Shown piece by piece: positions 45,331 through 57,707 of a stretch of DNA of 64,000 bases. Within the stretch, counting starts at the first letter, position 1; every line of letters starts with the position of its first letter. Position numbers and translations under genes: made by a program. The notes beneath the pieces are model-generated. The model ran no database searches. It was not told the origin of the DNA and was given only the letters and a program-made list of their open reading frames with translations. Source of the stretch: Synchiropus splendidus (taxonomy: Eukaryota; Chordata; Actinopteri; Syngnathiformes; Callionymidae); contig NC_071340.1 in NCBI RefSeq assembly GCF_027744825.2, positions 2,177,501 to 2,241,500 of the forward strand, written 5' to 3'.

Positions 45331-48300
45331 AAAGTTATCAACATTTTTATGTTTGGCGTTCCGGAATCGACCTTATCTTAGGCTTAAAACGCGTTTTACG
45401 CATTGTGCCATAACTTTGCACGGAACCTTTAGAACATGAAATTTTCACCTCCCACTATAGCAGAAAGTGACTTTCTAGTAGTTGCACATCAAATCCAATC
45501 TGTCTGAAATGTCGTTCCAAAGTTAGCAACATTTTTAAGTTTGGCGTTTCGGAACCCACCTTATCTCAGGCTGAAAACGCGTTTTCTGCATTGTGCCATA
45601 ACTTCTCAGGGAAGCTTCAGAACATGAAATGTTCACCTCCCACTATAGCAGAAAGGGTCTTTCTAGTAGTTGCACATCAAATCTAAGCTGTCTGAAGTGT
45701 TTTTCGAAAGTCATCAACATTTTTATGTTTGGCGTTCCGGAACCTACCTTATGTCAGGCTGAAAACGCGTTTTCTGCATTGTTCCTTAACTTTGCAGGGA
45801 AGCTTCAGAACATGAAATTTTCAACTCCCACTATAACAGACAGGGTTCTTTGTAGTAGTTGCAGATCAAATCCAAGCTGTCTGAAGTGTTTTTCCAAAGT
45901 TATCAACATTTTTATGTTTGGCGTTCCGGAACCCTCCTTATCTCAGGCTGAAAACGCGTTTTCTGCATTGTGCCATAACTTTGCAGGGAAGCTTCATAAC
46001 AAGAAATTTTCACCACCCACTATAGCAGAAAGGGTCTTTCTAGTAGTTGCACATCAAATCTAAGCTGTCTGAAGTGTTTTTCGAAAGTCATCAACATTTT
46101 TATGTTTGGCGTTCCGGAACCCACCTTATCTCAAGCTGAAAACGTGTTTTCTGCATTGTGCCATAACTTTGCAGGGAAGCTTAAGAACATGAAATTTTCA
46201 CCTCCCACTATAGTAGAAAGGGTATTTCTAGTAGTTGCACATCAAATCTAAGCTGTCTGAAGTGTTTTTCCATAGTTATCAACATTTTTATGTTTGGCGT
46301 TCCGGAATCGACCTTATCTCAGGCTGAAAACGCGTTTTACGCATTGTGCCATAACTTTGCAGGGAATGTTCAGAAAATGAAATTTTCACTTCCCACTATA
46401 GCAGAAAGGGTCTTTCTAGTAGTTGCACATCAAATCTAAGCCGTCTGAAGTGTTGTTGCAAAGTCATCATCATTTTTACGCTTGGCGTTCCGGAACCCAC
46501 CTTATCTCAGGCTGAAAACGCGTTTTCTGCATTATGCCATAACTTCTCAGGGAAGCTTCAGAACATGAAATGTTCTCCTCCCACTATAGCAGAAAGGGTC
46601 TTTCTAGTAGTTGCACATCAAATCTAAGCTGTCTGAAGTGTTTTTCCAAAGTTATCAACATTGTTATGTTTCGTGTTCCGGAATCGACCTTATCTCAGGA
46701 TGAAAAATCGTTTTCTGCATTGTCCCATAACTTTCCAGGGAAGCTTCAGAACATGAAATTTTGACCTCCCACTATAGCAGAAAGGGTCTTTCTAGTAGTT
46801 GCACATCAAATCTAAGCTGTCTGAAGTGTTGTTCCAAAGTGATCAACATTTTTACGTTTGGCATTTCGGAACCCACCATATCTATGGCTGAAAACGCGTT
46901 TTCTGCATTGTGCCATAACTTCTCAGGGAAGCTTCAGAACATTAAATGTTCACCTCCCATTATAGCAGAAAGGGTCTTTCTAGTAGTTGCACATCAAATC
47001 TAAGCTGTCTGAAGTGTTTTTCCAAAGTCATCAACATTTTTATGTTTGGCGTTCCGGAATCGACCTTATCTCAGGCTGAAAACGCTTTTTACGCTTTGTG
47101 CCATAACTTTGCAGGGAAGCTTCAGAAAATGAAATTTTCACCTCCCACTATAGCAAAAAAGGGGTTTTCTCGTAGTTGCATATCAAAATCTAAGCTGTCT
47201 GAAGTGTTTTTCCAAAGTTATCAACATTTTTATGTTTGGCGTTCCGGAATCGACCTAATCTCAGGATGAAAATGCGTTTTCTGCATTGTCCCATAACTTT
47301 CGAGGGAAGCTTCATAACATGAAATATTGACCTCCCACTATAGCAGAAAGGGTCTTTCTAGTAGTTGCACATCAAATCTAAGCTGTCTGAAGTGTTTTTC
47401 CAAAGTTATCAACATTTTTATGTTTGGCGTTCCGGAATCGACCTTATCTCAGGCTTAAAACGCGTTTTACGCATTGTGCCATAACTTTGCAGGGAACCTT
47501 TAGAACATGAAATTTTCACCTCCCACTATAGCAGAAAGGGACTTTCTCGTAGTTGCACATCAAATCTAATCTGTCTGAAATATCGTTCCAAAGTTAGCAA
47601 CATTTTTAAGTTTGGCGTTTCGGAACCCACCTTATCTCAGGCTGAAAACGCGTATTCTGCATTGTGCCATAACTTCTCAGGGTAGCTTCAGAACATGAAA
47701 TGTTCACCTCCCACTATAGCAGAAAGGGTCTTTCTAGTAGTTGCACATCAAATCTAAGCTGTTTTAAGTTTTTTTTTCCAAATTTATCAACATTTTTATG
47801 TTTGGCGTTCCAGAATCGACCTTATCTGAGGCTGAAAACGCGTTTTACGCATTTTGCCATAACTTTGCAGGGAAGCTTCAGAAAATGAAATTTTCACCTC
47901 CCACTATAGCAGAAAGGGTCTTTCTAGTAGTTGCACATCAAATCTAAGCTCTCTGAAGTGTTGTTCCAAAGTTATCAACATTTTTACGTTTGGCGTTCCG
48001 GAACCCACCTTATCTCAGGCTGAAAACGCGTTTTGCGCATTGTGCCATAACTTCTCAGGGAAGCTTCAGAACATGAAATGTTCACCTCCCACTATAGCAG
48101 AAAAGGTCTTTCTAGTAGTTGCACATCAAATCTAAGCAGTCTGAAGTGTTTTTCGAAAGTTATCTACATTTTTATGTTTGCCGTTCCAGAATCGACCTTA
48201 TCTCAGGCTGAAAACGCGTTGTCTGCATTGTGCCATAACTTTGCATGGAAGCTTCCGAACATGAAATTTTAACCTCCCATTATAGCAGAAAGGGTCTTCC

Positions 48301-51300
48301 TAGTAGTTGCACATCAAATCTAAGCAGTCTGAAGTGTTTTTCGAAAGTTATCTACATTTTTATGTTTGCCGTTCCAGAATCGACCTTATCTCAGGCTGAA
48401 AACGCGTTGTCTGCATTGTGCCATAACTTCTCAGGGAAGCTTCAGAACATTAAATGTTCTCCTCCCATTATAGCAGAAAGGGTCTTTCTACTAGTTGCAC
48501 ATCAAATCTAAGCTGTCTGAAGTGTTGTTCCAAAGTGATCAACATTTTTACGTTTGGCATTTCGGAACCGACCATATCTCAGGCTGAAAACGCGTTTTCT
48601 GCATTGTGCCATAACTTCTCAGGGAAGCTCCTTAACATTAAATGTTCACCTCCCATTATAGCAGAAAGGGTCTTTCTCGTAGTTGCACATCAAATCTAAG
48701 CTGTCTGAAGTGTTTTTCCAAAGTTATCAACATTTTTATGTTTGGCGTTCCGGAACCCACCTTACCTCACGCTGAAAACGCGTTTTCTGCATTGTGCCAT
48801 AACTTTGCAGGGAAGCTTCAGAACATGAAATTTTAACCCCCCACTATAGCAGAAAGGGTCCTTCTAGTAGTTGCACATCAAATCTAAGCTGTCTGAAGTG
48901 TTTTTTCAAAGTTATCAACATTTTTATGTTTGGCATTCCGGAATCTACCTTATCTCAGGCTGAAAACGCTTTTTACGCTTTGTGCTATAACTTTGCAGGG
49001 AAGTTTCAGAAAATGAAATTTTCACCTCCCACTATAGCAAAAAAGGAGTTTTCTCGTAGTTGCACATCAAATCTAAGCTGTCTGAAGTGTTTTTCGAAAG
49101 TTATAAACATTTTTATGTTTGGCGTTCCGGAATCGACCTAATCTCAGGATGAAAATGCGTTTTCTTCATTGTCCCATAACTTTCGAGGGAAGCTTCATAA
49201 CATGAAATTTTGACCTCCCACTATAGCAGAAAGGGTCTTTCTCGTAGTTGCACATCAAATCTAAGCTGTCTGAAGTGTTTTTCCAAAGTTATCAACATTT
49301 TTATGTTTGGCGTTCCGGAACCCACCTTATCTCAGGCTGAAAACGAGTTGTCTGCATTGTGCCATAACTTTGCATGGAAGCTTCCGAACATGAAATTTTA
49401 ACCTCCCAGTATAGCAGAAAGGGTTTTCCTAGTAGTTGCACATCAAATCTAAGCTGTCTGAAGTGTTTTTCCAAAGTTATCAACATTTTTATGTTTGGTG
49501 TTCCGGAATCGACCTTATCTCAGGATGAAAAATCCTTTTCTGCATTGTCCCATAACTTTCCAGGGAAGCTTCAGAACATGAAATTTTGACCTCCCACTAT
49601 AGCAGAAAGGGTCTTTCTAGTAGTTGCACATCAAATCTAAGCTGTCTGAAGTGTTTTTCGAAAGTTATCAACATTTTTATGTTTGGCGTTCCGGAACCCA
49701 CCTTATCTCAAGCTGAAAACGCGTGTTCTGCATTGTGCCATAACTTTGCAGGGAAGCTTCGGAACATGAAATGTTCACCTCCCACTATAGCAGGAAGGGT
49801 CTTTCTAGTAGTTGCACATCAAATCTAAGCAGTCTGAAGTGTTTTTCGAAAGTTATCTACATTTTTATGTTTGCCGTTCAAGAATCGACCTTATCTCAGG
49901 CTGAAAACGTGTTGTCTGCATTGTGCCATAACTTTGCAGGGAACCTTTAGAACATGAAATTTTCACCTCCCACTATAGCAGAAAGGGTCTTTCTAGTAGT
50001 TGCACATCAAATCTAAGCTGTCTGAAGTGTTGTTCCAAAGTGATCAACATTTTTACATTTGGCATTTCGGAACCCACCATATCTCAGGCTGTAATCGCGT
50101 TTTCTGCATTGTGCCATAACTTCTCAGGGAAGCTTCAGAACATTAAATGTTCTCCTCCCATTATAGCAGAAAGGGTCTTTCTAGTAGTTGCACATCAAAT
50201 CTAAGCTGTCTGAAGTTTTTTTTCCAAAGTTATCAACATTTTTATGTTTGGCGTTCCGGAACCCACCTTATCTCACGCTGAAAACGCGTTTTCTGCATTG
50301 TGCAATAACTTTGCAGGGAAGCTTCAGAACATGAAATTTTAACCTCCCACTATAGCAGAAAGGGTCCTTCTGGTAGTTGCACATCAAATCTAAGCTGTCT
50401 GAAGTGTTTTTTCAAAGTTATCAACATTTTTATGTTTGGCGTTCCGGAATCTACCTTATCTCAGGCTGAAAACGCTTTTTACGCTTTGTGACATAACTTT
50501 GCAGGGAAGCTTCAGAAAATGAAAATTTCACCTCCCACTATAGCAAAAAAGGGTTTTTCTCGTAGTTGCATATCAAAATCTCAGCAGTCTGAAGTGTTTT
50601 TCCAAAGTTATCAACATTTTTATGTTTGGCGTTACGGAATCAACCTTATCTCAGGCTGAAAACGCGTTTTCTGCATTGTGCCATAACTTTGCAAGGAAGC
50701 TTCAGAACATGAAATTTTCACCTCCCACTATAGCAGAAATGGTCTTCCTAGTAGTTGCACATCAAATCTAAGCTGTCTGATGTGTTTTTCCAAAGTTATC
50801 AACATTTTTATGTATGGTGTTCCGGAATCAACCTTATCTCAGGCTGAAAACGCGTTTTATGCATTGTGCCATAACTTTGCAGGGAACCTTTAGAACATGA
50901 AATTTTCACCTCCCACTATAGCAGAAAGGGTCTTTCTAGTAGTTGCACATCAAATCTTAGCTGTCTGAAGTGTTGTTCCAAAGTGATCAACATTTTTACA
51001 TTTGGCATTTCGGAACCCACCATATCTCAGACTGAAAACGCGTTTTCTGCATTGTGCCATAACTTCTCAGGGAAGCTTCAGAACATTAAATGTTCACCTC
51101 CCATTATAGCAGAAAGGGTCTTTCTAGTAGTTGCACATCAAATCTAAGCTGTCTGAAGTTTTTTTTCCAAAGTTATCAACATTTTTATGTTAGGCGTTCC
51201 GGAACCCACCTTATGTCACGATGAAAACACGTTTTCTGCATTGGGCAATAACTTTGCAGGGAAGCTTCAGAACATGAAATTTTAACCTCCCACTATAGCA

Positions 51301-52921
51301 GAAAGGTTCCTTCTGGTAGTTGCACATCAAATCTAAGCTGTCTGAAGTGTTTTTTCAAAGTTATCAACATTTTTATGTTTGGCGTTCCGGAATCTACCTT
51401 ATCTCAGGCTGAAAACGCTTTTTACGCTTTGTGCCATAACTTTGCAGGGAAGCTTCAGAAAATGAAATTTTCACCTCCCACTATAGCAAAAAAGGGGTTT
51501 TCTCGTAGTTGCACATCAAAATCTCAGCTGTCTGAAGTGTTTTTCCAAAGTTATCAACATTTGTATGTTTGGCGTTACGGAATCAACCTTATCTCAGGCT
51601 GAAAACGCATTTTCTGCATTGTGCCATAACTTTGCAAGGAAGCTTCAGAACATGAAATTTTCACCTCCCACTATAGCAGAAAGGGACTTTCTAGTAGTTG
51701 CACATCAAATCTAATCTGTCTGAAATGTCGTTCCAAAGTTATCAACATTTTTTTGTATGGCTTTCCGGAACCCACCTTATGTCAGGCTGAAAATGCGTTT
51801 TCTGCATTGTGCCATAACTTCTCAGGGAAGCTTCAGAACATGAAATGTTCACCTCCCACTATTGCAGAAAGGGTCTTTCTGGTAGTTGCACATAAAATCT
51901 AAGCTGTTTTAAGTGTTTTTCCAAAGTTATCAACATTTTTATGTTTGGCGTTCCAGAATCGACCTTATCTGAGGCTGAAAACGCGTTTTACGCATTTTGC
52001 CATAACTTTGGAGGGAAGCTTCAGAAAATGAAATTTTCACCTCCCACTATAGCAGAAAGGGTCTTCCTAGTAGTTGCACATCAAATCTAAGCTCTCTGAA
52101 GTGTTGTTCCAAAGTTATCAACATTTTTACGTTTGGCGTTCCGGAACCCACCTTATCTCAGGCTGAAAACGCGTTTTGTGCATTGTGCCATAACTTCTCA
52201 GGGAAGCTTCAGAACATGAAATGTTCACCTCCCACTATAGCAGAAAGGGTCTTTCTAGTAGTTGCACATCAAATCTAAGCTGTCTGAAGTGTTTTTCCAA
52301 AATTATCAACATTTTTATGTTTGGCGTTCCGGAATCGACCTTATCTCAGGCTTAAAACGCGTTTTACGCATTGTGCCATAACTTTGCAGGGAACCTTTAG
52401 AACATGAAATTTTCACCTCCCACTATAGCAGAAAGGGACTTTCTAGTAGTTGCACATCAAATCTAATCTGTCTGAAATGTTGTTCCAAACTTAGCAACAT
52501 TTTTAAGTTTGGCGTTTCGGAACCCACCTTATCTCAGGCTGAAAATGCGTTTTCTGCATTGTGCCATAACTTCTCAGGGAAGCTTCAGAACATGAAATGT
52601 TCACCTCCCACTATAGCAGAAAGGGTCTTTCTAGTAGTTGCACATCAAATCTAAGCTGTTTTAAGTGTTTTTCCAAAGTTATCAACATTTTTATGTTTGG
52701 CGTTCCAGAATCGACTTATCTGAGGCTGAAAACGCGTTATCGGAATTGTGCCATAGCTTTGCAGGGAAGCTTCAGAACATGACGTTTTCACCTCCCACTC
52801 TAGCAGAAAGGGTCTTTCTAGTAGTTACACATCAAATCTTAGCTGTCTGAAGTGTTTTTCCAAAGTTATCAACATTTTTATGTTTGGCGTTCCGGAACCC
52901 ACCTTATCTCAGGCTGTAAAC
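45331..52921 (+). repeat. Irregular subarray with AACTTCTCAGGG-type monomers
   Basis: About forty monomers without a stable HOR. Frequent marks are AACTTCTCAGGG, GAACATTAAATGTTC, GTGTTGTTCCAAAG, GGCATTTCGG, GGCTTAAAACG with GGGAACCTTTAG (45381, 47452 and 52349), and GTTTTAAGTG. Copies of the AACGCTTTTTACGC / AGCAAAAAAGG monomer of the 16-mer HOR recur near 47086, 48965, 50471 and 51415, so HOR monomers and this zone share ancestry. A single-monomer tandem duplication lies at about 48104-48418. Nothing other than satellite is present. Confidence 0.87.
48104..48418 (+). repeat. Single-monomer tandem duplication (188 bp)
   Basis: Neighbouring monomers share AAGCAGTCTGAAG, GTTATCTACATT, TTTGCCGTTCCAGAATCG and GCGTTGTCTGC at exactly 188 bp offset. 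A further relative with the same marks, plus TTCAAGAATCG, lies near 49828-49930. This is the smallest duplication scale seen in the window. Confidence 0.8.
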
Positions 52922-54239
52922 GCTTTTTTTTGCATTGTGCCATAACTTTGGAGGGAAGCTTCAGAACATGAAATTTTCAATTCCCATTATAGCAGAAAGG
53001 GTCTTTCTCATTCTTGCACATCAAATCTAAGCTGTCTGAAGTGTTTTTCCAAAGTTATCAACATTTTTATGTTTGGCATTCCGGAATCGACCTTATCTCA
53101 GGCTGTAAACGCATTTTCTGCATTGTGCCATAACTTTGCAGGGAAGCTTCAGAACATGAAATTTTCACCTCCCACTATAGCAGAAAGGGTCTTTCTAATA
53201 GTTGCACATCAAATCTAAGCTGTCTGAAGTGTTTTACCAAAGTTTTCAACACTTTTATGTTTGGCGTTCCGAAACCCACCTTATCTCAGGCTGAAAAAGA
53301 GTTTTTGTGCATTGTGCCATAACATCACAGGGACGCTTCAGAACATGAAATTTTCAAATCCCACTATAGCAGAAAGGGTCTTTCTCGTAGTTGCACATCA
53401 AATCTAAGCTGTATGAAGTGTTTTTCAAAAGTTATCAACATTTTTATGTTTGGCGTTGCGGAATCGACCTTATCTCAGGCTGAAAACGCATTTTACGCAT
53501 TGTGCCATAACTTTGCAGGGAAGCTTCAGAACATGAAATATTCACATGCGACTATAGCAGAAAGGGTCTTTCTAGTAGTTGCACATCAAATCTAATCTGT
53601 CTGAAGTGTTTTTCCAAAGTTATCAACATTTTTATGTTTGGCGTTCCGGAATCGACCTTATCTCAGGCTGAAAACGCATTTAACTCACTGTTCCATAACT
53701 TTGCAGGGAAGCTTCCGAACATCGAATTTTCACGAACCATTATAGCAGAAAGGGTCTTTCTCGGAGTTGCAAATGAAATCTAAGCTGTCTGATGTGTTTT
53801 TCCGAAGTTATCAACATTTTTATGTTTGGCGTTCCGGAATCGACCTTATCTCAGGCTGAAAACGTGTTTTCGGAATTGTGCCATAGCTTTGCAGGGAAGC
53901 TTCAGAACATGAATTTTTCACCTCCCACTATAGCAGAAAGGGTCTTTCTAGTAGTTACACATCAAATCTTAGCTGTCTGAAGTGTTTTTCCAAAGTTATC
54001 AACATTTTTATGTTTGGCGTTCCGGAACCCACCTTATCTCAGGCTGTGAGCGCGTTTTCTGCATTGTGCCATAACTTTGGAGGAAAGCTTCAGAACATGA
54101 AATTTTCAATTCCCATTATAGCAGAAAGGGTCTTTCTCGTACTTGCACTACAAATCTAAACTGTCTGAAGTGTTTTTTGAAAGTTTTCAACATTTTTATG
54201 TTTGGCGTTCCGGAACCCACCTTATCTCAGGCTGTAAAA
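52922..54239 (+). repeat. 7-monomer HOR, 1318 bp (copy 1)
   Basis: Seven monomers (7 x 188 + 2) from GCTTTTTTTTGC at 52922 to its recurrence at 54240. Marks: a T run of eight, TTTGGAGGG, AATTCCCATTATAG, CTCATTCTTGC, GGCTGTAAACG, AAAAAGAGTTTTTGTGC, AACATCACAGGGACGC, CACATGCGAC, CATTTAACTCACTG, CACGAACCATTATAG and TTTTCGGAATTG. The extra bases come from the T-rich GAGTTTTTGTGC and GCTTTTTTTTGC forms. Few differences separate the copies, for example CTCGGAGTTGC near 53762 against CTCGTAGTTGC. Confidence 0.92.
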
Positions 54240-55557
54240 GCTTTTTTTTGCATTGTGCCATAACTTTGGAGGGAAGCTTCAGAACATGAAATTTTCAATT
54301 CCCATTATAGCAGAAAGGGTCTCTCTCATTCTTGCACATCAAATCTAAGCTGTCTGAAGTGTTTTTCCAAAGTTATCAACATTTTTATGTTTGGCATTCC
54401 GGAATCGACCTTATCTCAGGCTGTAAACGCATTTTCTGCATTGTGCCATAACTTTGCAGGGAAGCTTCAGAACATGAAATTTTCACCTCCCACTATAGCA
54501 GAAAGGGTCTTTCTAATAGTTGCACATCAAATCTAAGCTGTCTGAAGTGTTTTACCAAAGTTTTCAACACTTTTATGTTTGGCGTTCCGAAACCCACCTT
54601 ATCTCAGGCTGAAAAAGAGTTTTTGTGCATTGTGCCATAACATCACAGGGACGCTTCAGAACATGAAATTTTCAAATCCCACTATAGCAGAAAGGGTCTT
54701 TCTCGTAGTTGCACATCAAATCTAAGATGTATGAAGTGTTTTTCAAAAGTTATCAACATTTTTATGTTTGGCGTTGCGGAATCGACCTTATCTCAGGCTG
54801 AAAACGCATTTTACGCATTGTGCCATAACTTTGCAGGGAAGCTTCAGAACATGAAATATTCACATGCGACTATAGCAGAAAGGGTCTTTCTAGTAGTTGC
54901 ACATCAAATCTAATCTGTCTGAAGTGTTTTTCCAAAGTTATCAACATTTTTATGTTTGGCGTTCCGGAATCGACCTTATCTCAGGCTGAAAACGCATTTA
55001 ACTCACTGTTCCATAACTTTGCAGGGAAGCTTCCGAACATCGAATTTTCACGAACCATTATAGCAGAAAGGGTCTTTCTCGTAGTTGCAAATGAAATCTA
55101 AGCTGTCTGATGTGTTTTTCCGAAGTTATCAACATTTTTATGTTTGGCGTTCCGGAATCGACCTTATCTCAGGCTGAAAACGTGTTTTCGGAATTGTGCC
55201 ATAGCTTTGCAGGGAAGCTTCAGAACATGAATTTTTCACCTCCCACTATAGCAGAAAGGGTCTTTCTAGTAGTTACACATCAAATCTTAGCTGTCTGAAG
55301 TGTTTTTCCAAAGTTATCAACATTTTTATGTTTGGCGTTCCGGAACCCACCTTATCTCAGGCTGTGAGCGCGTTTTCTGCATTGTGCCATAACTTTGGAG
55401 GAAAGCTTCAGAACATGAAATTTTCAATTCCCATTATAGCAGAAAGGGTCTTTCTCGTACTTGCACTACAAATCTAAACTGTCTGAAGTGTTTTTTGAAA
55501 GTTTTCAACATTTTTATGTTTGGCGTTCCGGAACCCACCTTATCTCAGGCTGTAAAA
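54240..55557 (+). repeat. 7-monomer HOR, 1318 bp (copy 2)
   Basis: Tandem partner of 52922-54239 with the same order. Noted differences: TCTCTCTCATTC near 54322 against TCTTTCTCATTC, and TAAGATGTATG near 54723 against TAAGCTGTATG. A monomer with GCTGTGAGCGCG precedes the T-run monomer at the end of both copies, but not just upstream of 52922, where a monomer with GCGTTATCGG precedes it directly. Confidence 0.92.
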
Positions 55558-55700
55558 GCTTTTTTTTGCATTGTGCCATAACTTTGGAGGGAAGCTTCAG
55601 AACATGAAATTTTCAATTCCCATTATAGCAGAAAGGGTCTCTCTCATTCTTGCACATCAAATCTAAGCTGTCTGAAGTGTTTTTCCAAAGTTATCAACAT
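55558..55700 (+). repeat. Partial third copy of the 7-mer HOR
   Basis: Starts at the third GCTTTTTTTTGC and matches the HOR through TCTCTCTCATTCTTGC, then leaves it where ATGTTAGGCGTTTCGG replaces ATGTTTGGCATTCCGG. The following monomer repeats the T-run idea in altered form (AACACTTTTTTTGC), so the HOR decays here into related single monomers. Confidence 0.85.
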
Positions 55701-56014
55701 TTTTATGTTAGGCGTTTCGGAACCCACCTTATCTCAGGCTGTAAACACTTTTTTTGCATTGTGCCATAACTTTGGAGGGAAGCTTCAGAACACGAAATTT
55801 TAACCTCCCACTATACCAGAAAAGGGTCTTTCTAGTAGTTGCACATCAAATCTAACCTGTCTGAAGTGTTTTTCCAAAGTTATCAACATTCTTATGTTTG
55901 GCGTTCCGGAATCAACCTTATCTCAGGCTGAAAACGCGTTTTCTGCATTGTGCCATCACTTTGCAGGAAAGCTGCAGAATATGAAATTTTCACCTCCCAC
56001 TGTAGCAGAAAGGG
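55701..56014 (+). repeat. Short linker of single monomers between HOR families
   Basis: Less than two monomers. They carry CACGAAATTTTAACC, TATACCAGAAAAGGG and CATCACTTTGCAGGAAAGCTGC. The TTTTAACC and AACATTCTTATG forms resemble the left-edge subarray, 50 kb away. Confidence 0.7.
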
Positions 56015-57707
56015 TCTTTCTAGTAGTTGCACATCAAATCTAAGCTGTCTACAGTGTTTTTCCAAAGTTATCAACTTTTTTATGTTTGGCGTTCCAGAAC
56101 CGACCTTATCTCAGGCTGAAAGCGCGTTTTACGCATTGTGCCAGAACTTTGCAGGGAAGCTTCAGAACATGACATTTTCACCTCCCACTATAGCAGAAAG
56201 GGTCTTTCTAGTAGTTGCACAACCAATCTTAGCTGTCTGAAGTGTTTTTCCAAAGTTATCAACATTTTTATGTTTGGCGTTCCGGAATAGACCTTATCTC
56301 AGGCTGAAAACTCGTTTTCTGCATTGTGCCATAACTTTGCAGGGAAGCTTCAAAACATGAATTTTTTACCTCCCACTATAGCAGAAAGGGTCTTTCAAGT
56401 AGTTGCACATCAAATCTAAGCTGTCTGAAGTGTTTTTCCAAGGTTATCAACTTTTTTTATGTTGCCGTTCTGGAATCGACCTTATCTCAGGCTGAAAACG
56501 CGTTTTTCGCATTGTGCCATAAATTTGCAAGGAAGCTTCAGAACATGAAAATTTCACTCCCCACTACAGCAGAAATCGTCTTTCTAGTAGTTGCACATCA
56601 AATCTAAACTATCTGAAGTGTTTTTCCAAAGTTATCAACTTTTTTATGTTTGGCGTTCCGGAATCGACTTTATCTCAGGCTGAAAACGCGTTTTACGCAT
56701 TGTGCCATAAATTTGCAGGGAAGCTTCAGAACATGAAATTTTCACTTCCCACTGTATCAGAAAGAGTCTTTCTAGTAATTGCACATCAAATCTAAGCTGT
56801 CTGAAGTGTTTTTCCAAAGTTATCAACATTTTTATGTTTGGCGTTCCGGAATCGATCTTATCTCAGGCTAAAAATGCGTTTTCTGCATTGTGCCATAACT
56901 TTGCAGGGAAGCTTCAGAACATGAAATTTTCACCTCCCACTATAGCAGAAAGGGTCTTTCTAGTCGTTGCACATTAAATCTAAGCTGTCTGATATGTTTT
57001 TCCAAAGTTATCAACATTTTTGCGTTTGCCCCTCCGGAACCCACATTATCTCGGGCTGAAAACGCGTTTTCTGCATTGTGCCATAACTTTGCAGGGAAGC
57101 TTCAGAACATGAAATTTTAACCTCCCACTGTAGCAGAAAGGGTCTTTCTAGTAGTTGCACATCAAATCTAAGCTATCTGAAGTGTTTTTTCCAAAGTTAT
57201 CAACATTTTTAAGTTTGGTGTTCCGGAACCCACCTTATCTCTGGTTGAAAACGCGTTTTCTGCATTGTGCCATAAATTTGCAGGGAAGCTTCAGAACATG
57301 AAATTTTCACCTGCCACCGTAGCAGAACTGGTCTTTCTAGTAGTTGCACATCAAATCTAAGCTGTCTGAAGTGTTTTTCAAAAGTTATCAACATTTTTAT
57401 GTTTGGCGTTCCGGAATCGACCTTATCTCAGGCTGAAAACGCGTTTTACGCATTGTGCCATAAATTTGCAGGGAATCTTCAGAACATGAAATTTTCACCT
57501 GCCACTATAGCAGAAACGGTCTTTCTCGTAGTTGCACATCAAATCTAAGCTGTCAGAAGTGTTTTTCCAAAGTTATCAACATTTTTGTGTTTAGCGTTCC
57601 GGAACCCACCTCATCTCAGGCTGAAAACGCTTTTTCTGTATTGTGCCATAACTTTGCAGGGAAGCATCATAACATAAAATTTTCAACTCCCACTAACGTA
57701 GAAATGG
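56015..57707 (+). repeat. 9-monomer HOR, 1693 bp (copy 1)
   Basis: Nine monomers (9 x 188 + 1). Marks: GTCTACAGTG near 56048, GTTCCAGAACCGACC, GCTGAAAGCGCG, GTGCCAGAAC, GCACAACCAATC, GGAATAGACC, CAAGGTTATCAAC followed by a seven-T run, ATGTTGCCGTTCTGG, CCATAAATTTGC, CTACAGCAGAAATCG and CTGCCACCGTAGCAGAACTGG. The same succession follows at an offset of 1693 bp. The first monomer boundary is set where CTGTAGCAG (copy 1) and CTAACGTAG (copy 2) cease to differ. Confidence 0.9.

Noticed and set aside
52922..55570. T-run monomers as poly(A) tails of inserted retroelements on the minus strand
   Set aside because: The runs are eight to nine T at most, lie at a fixed monomer position, are shared by HOR copies, and have no element body or target duplication next to them.
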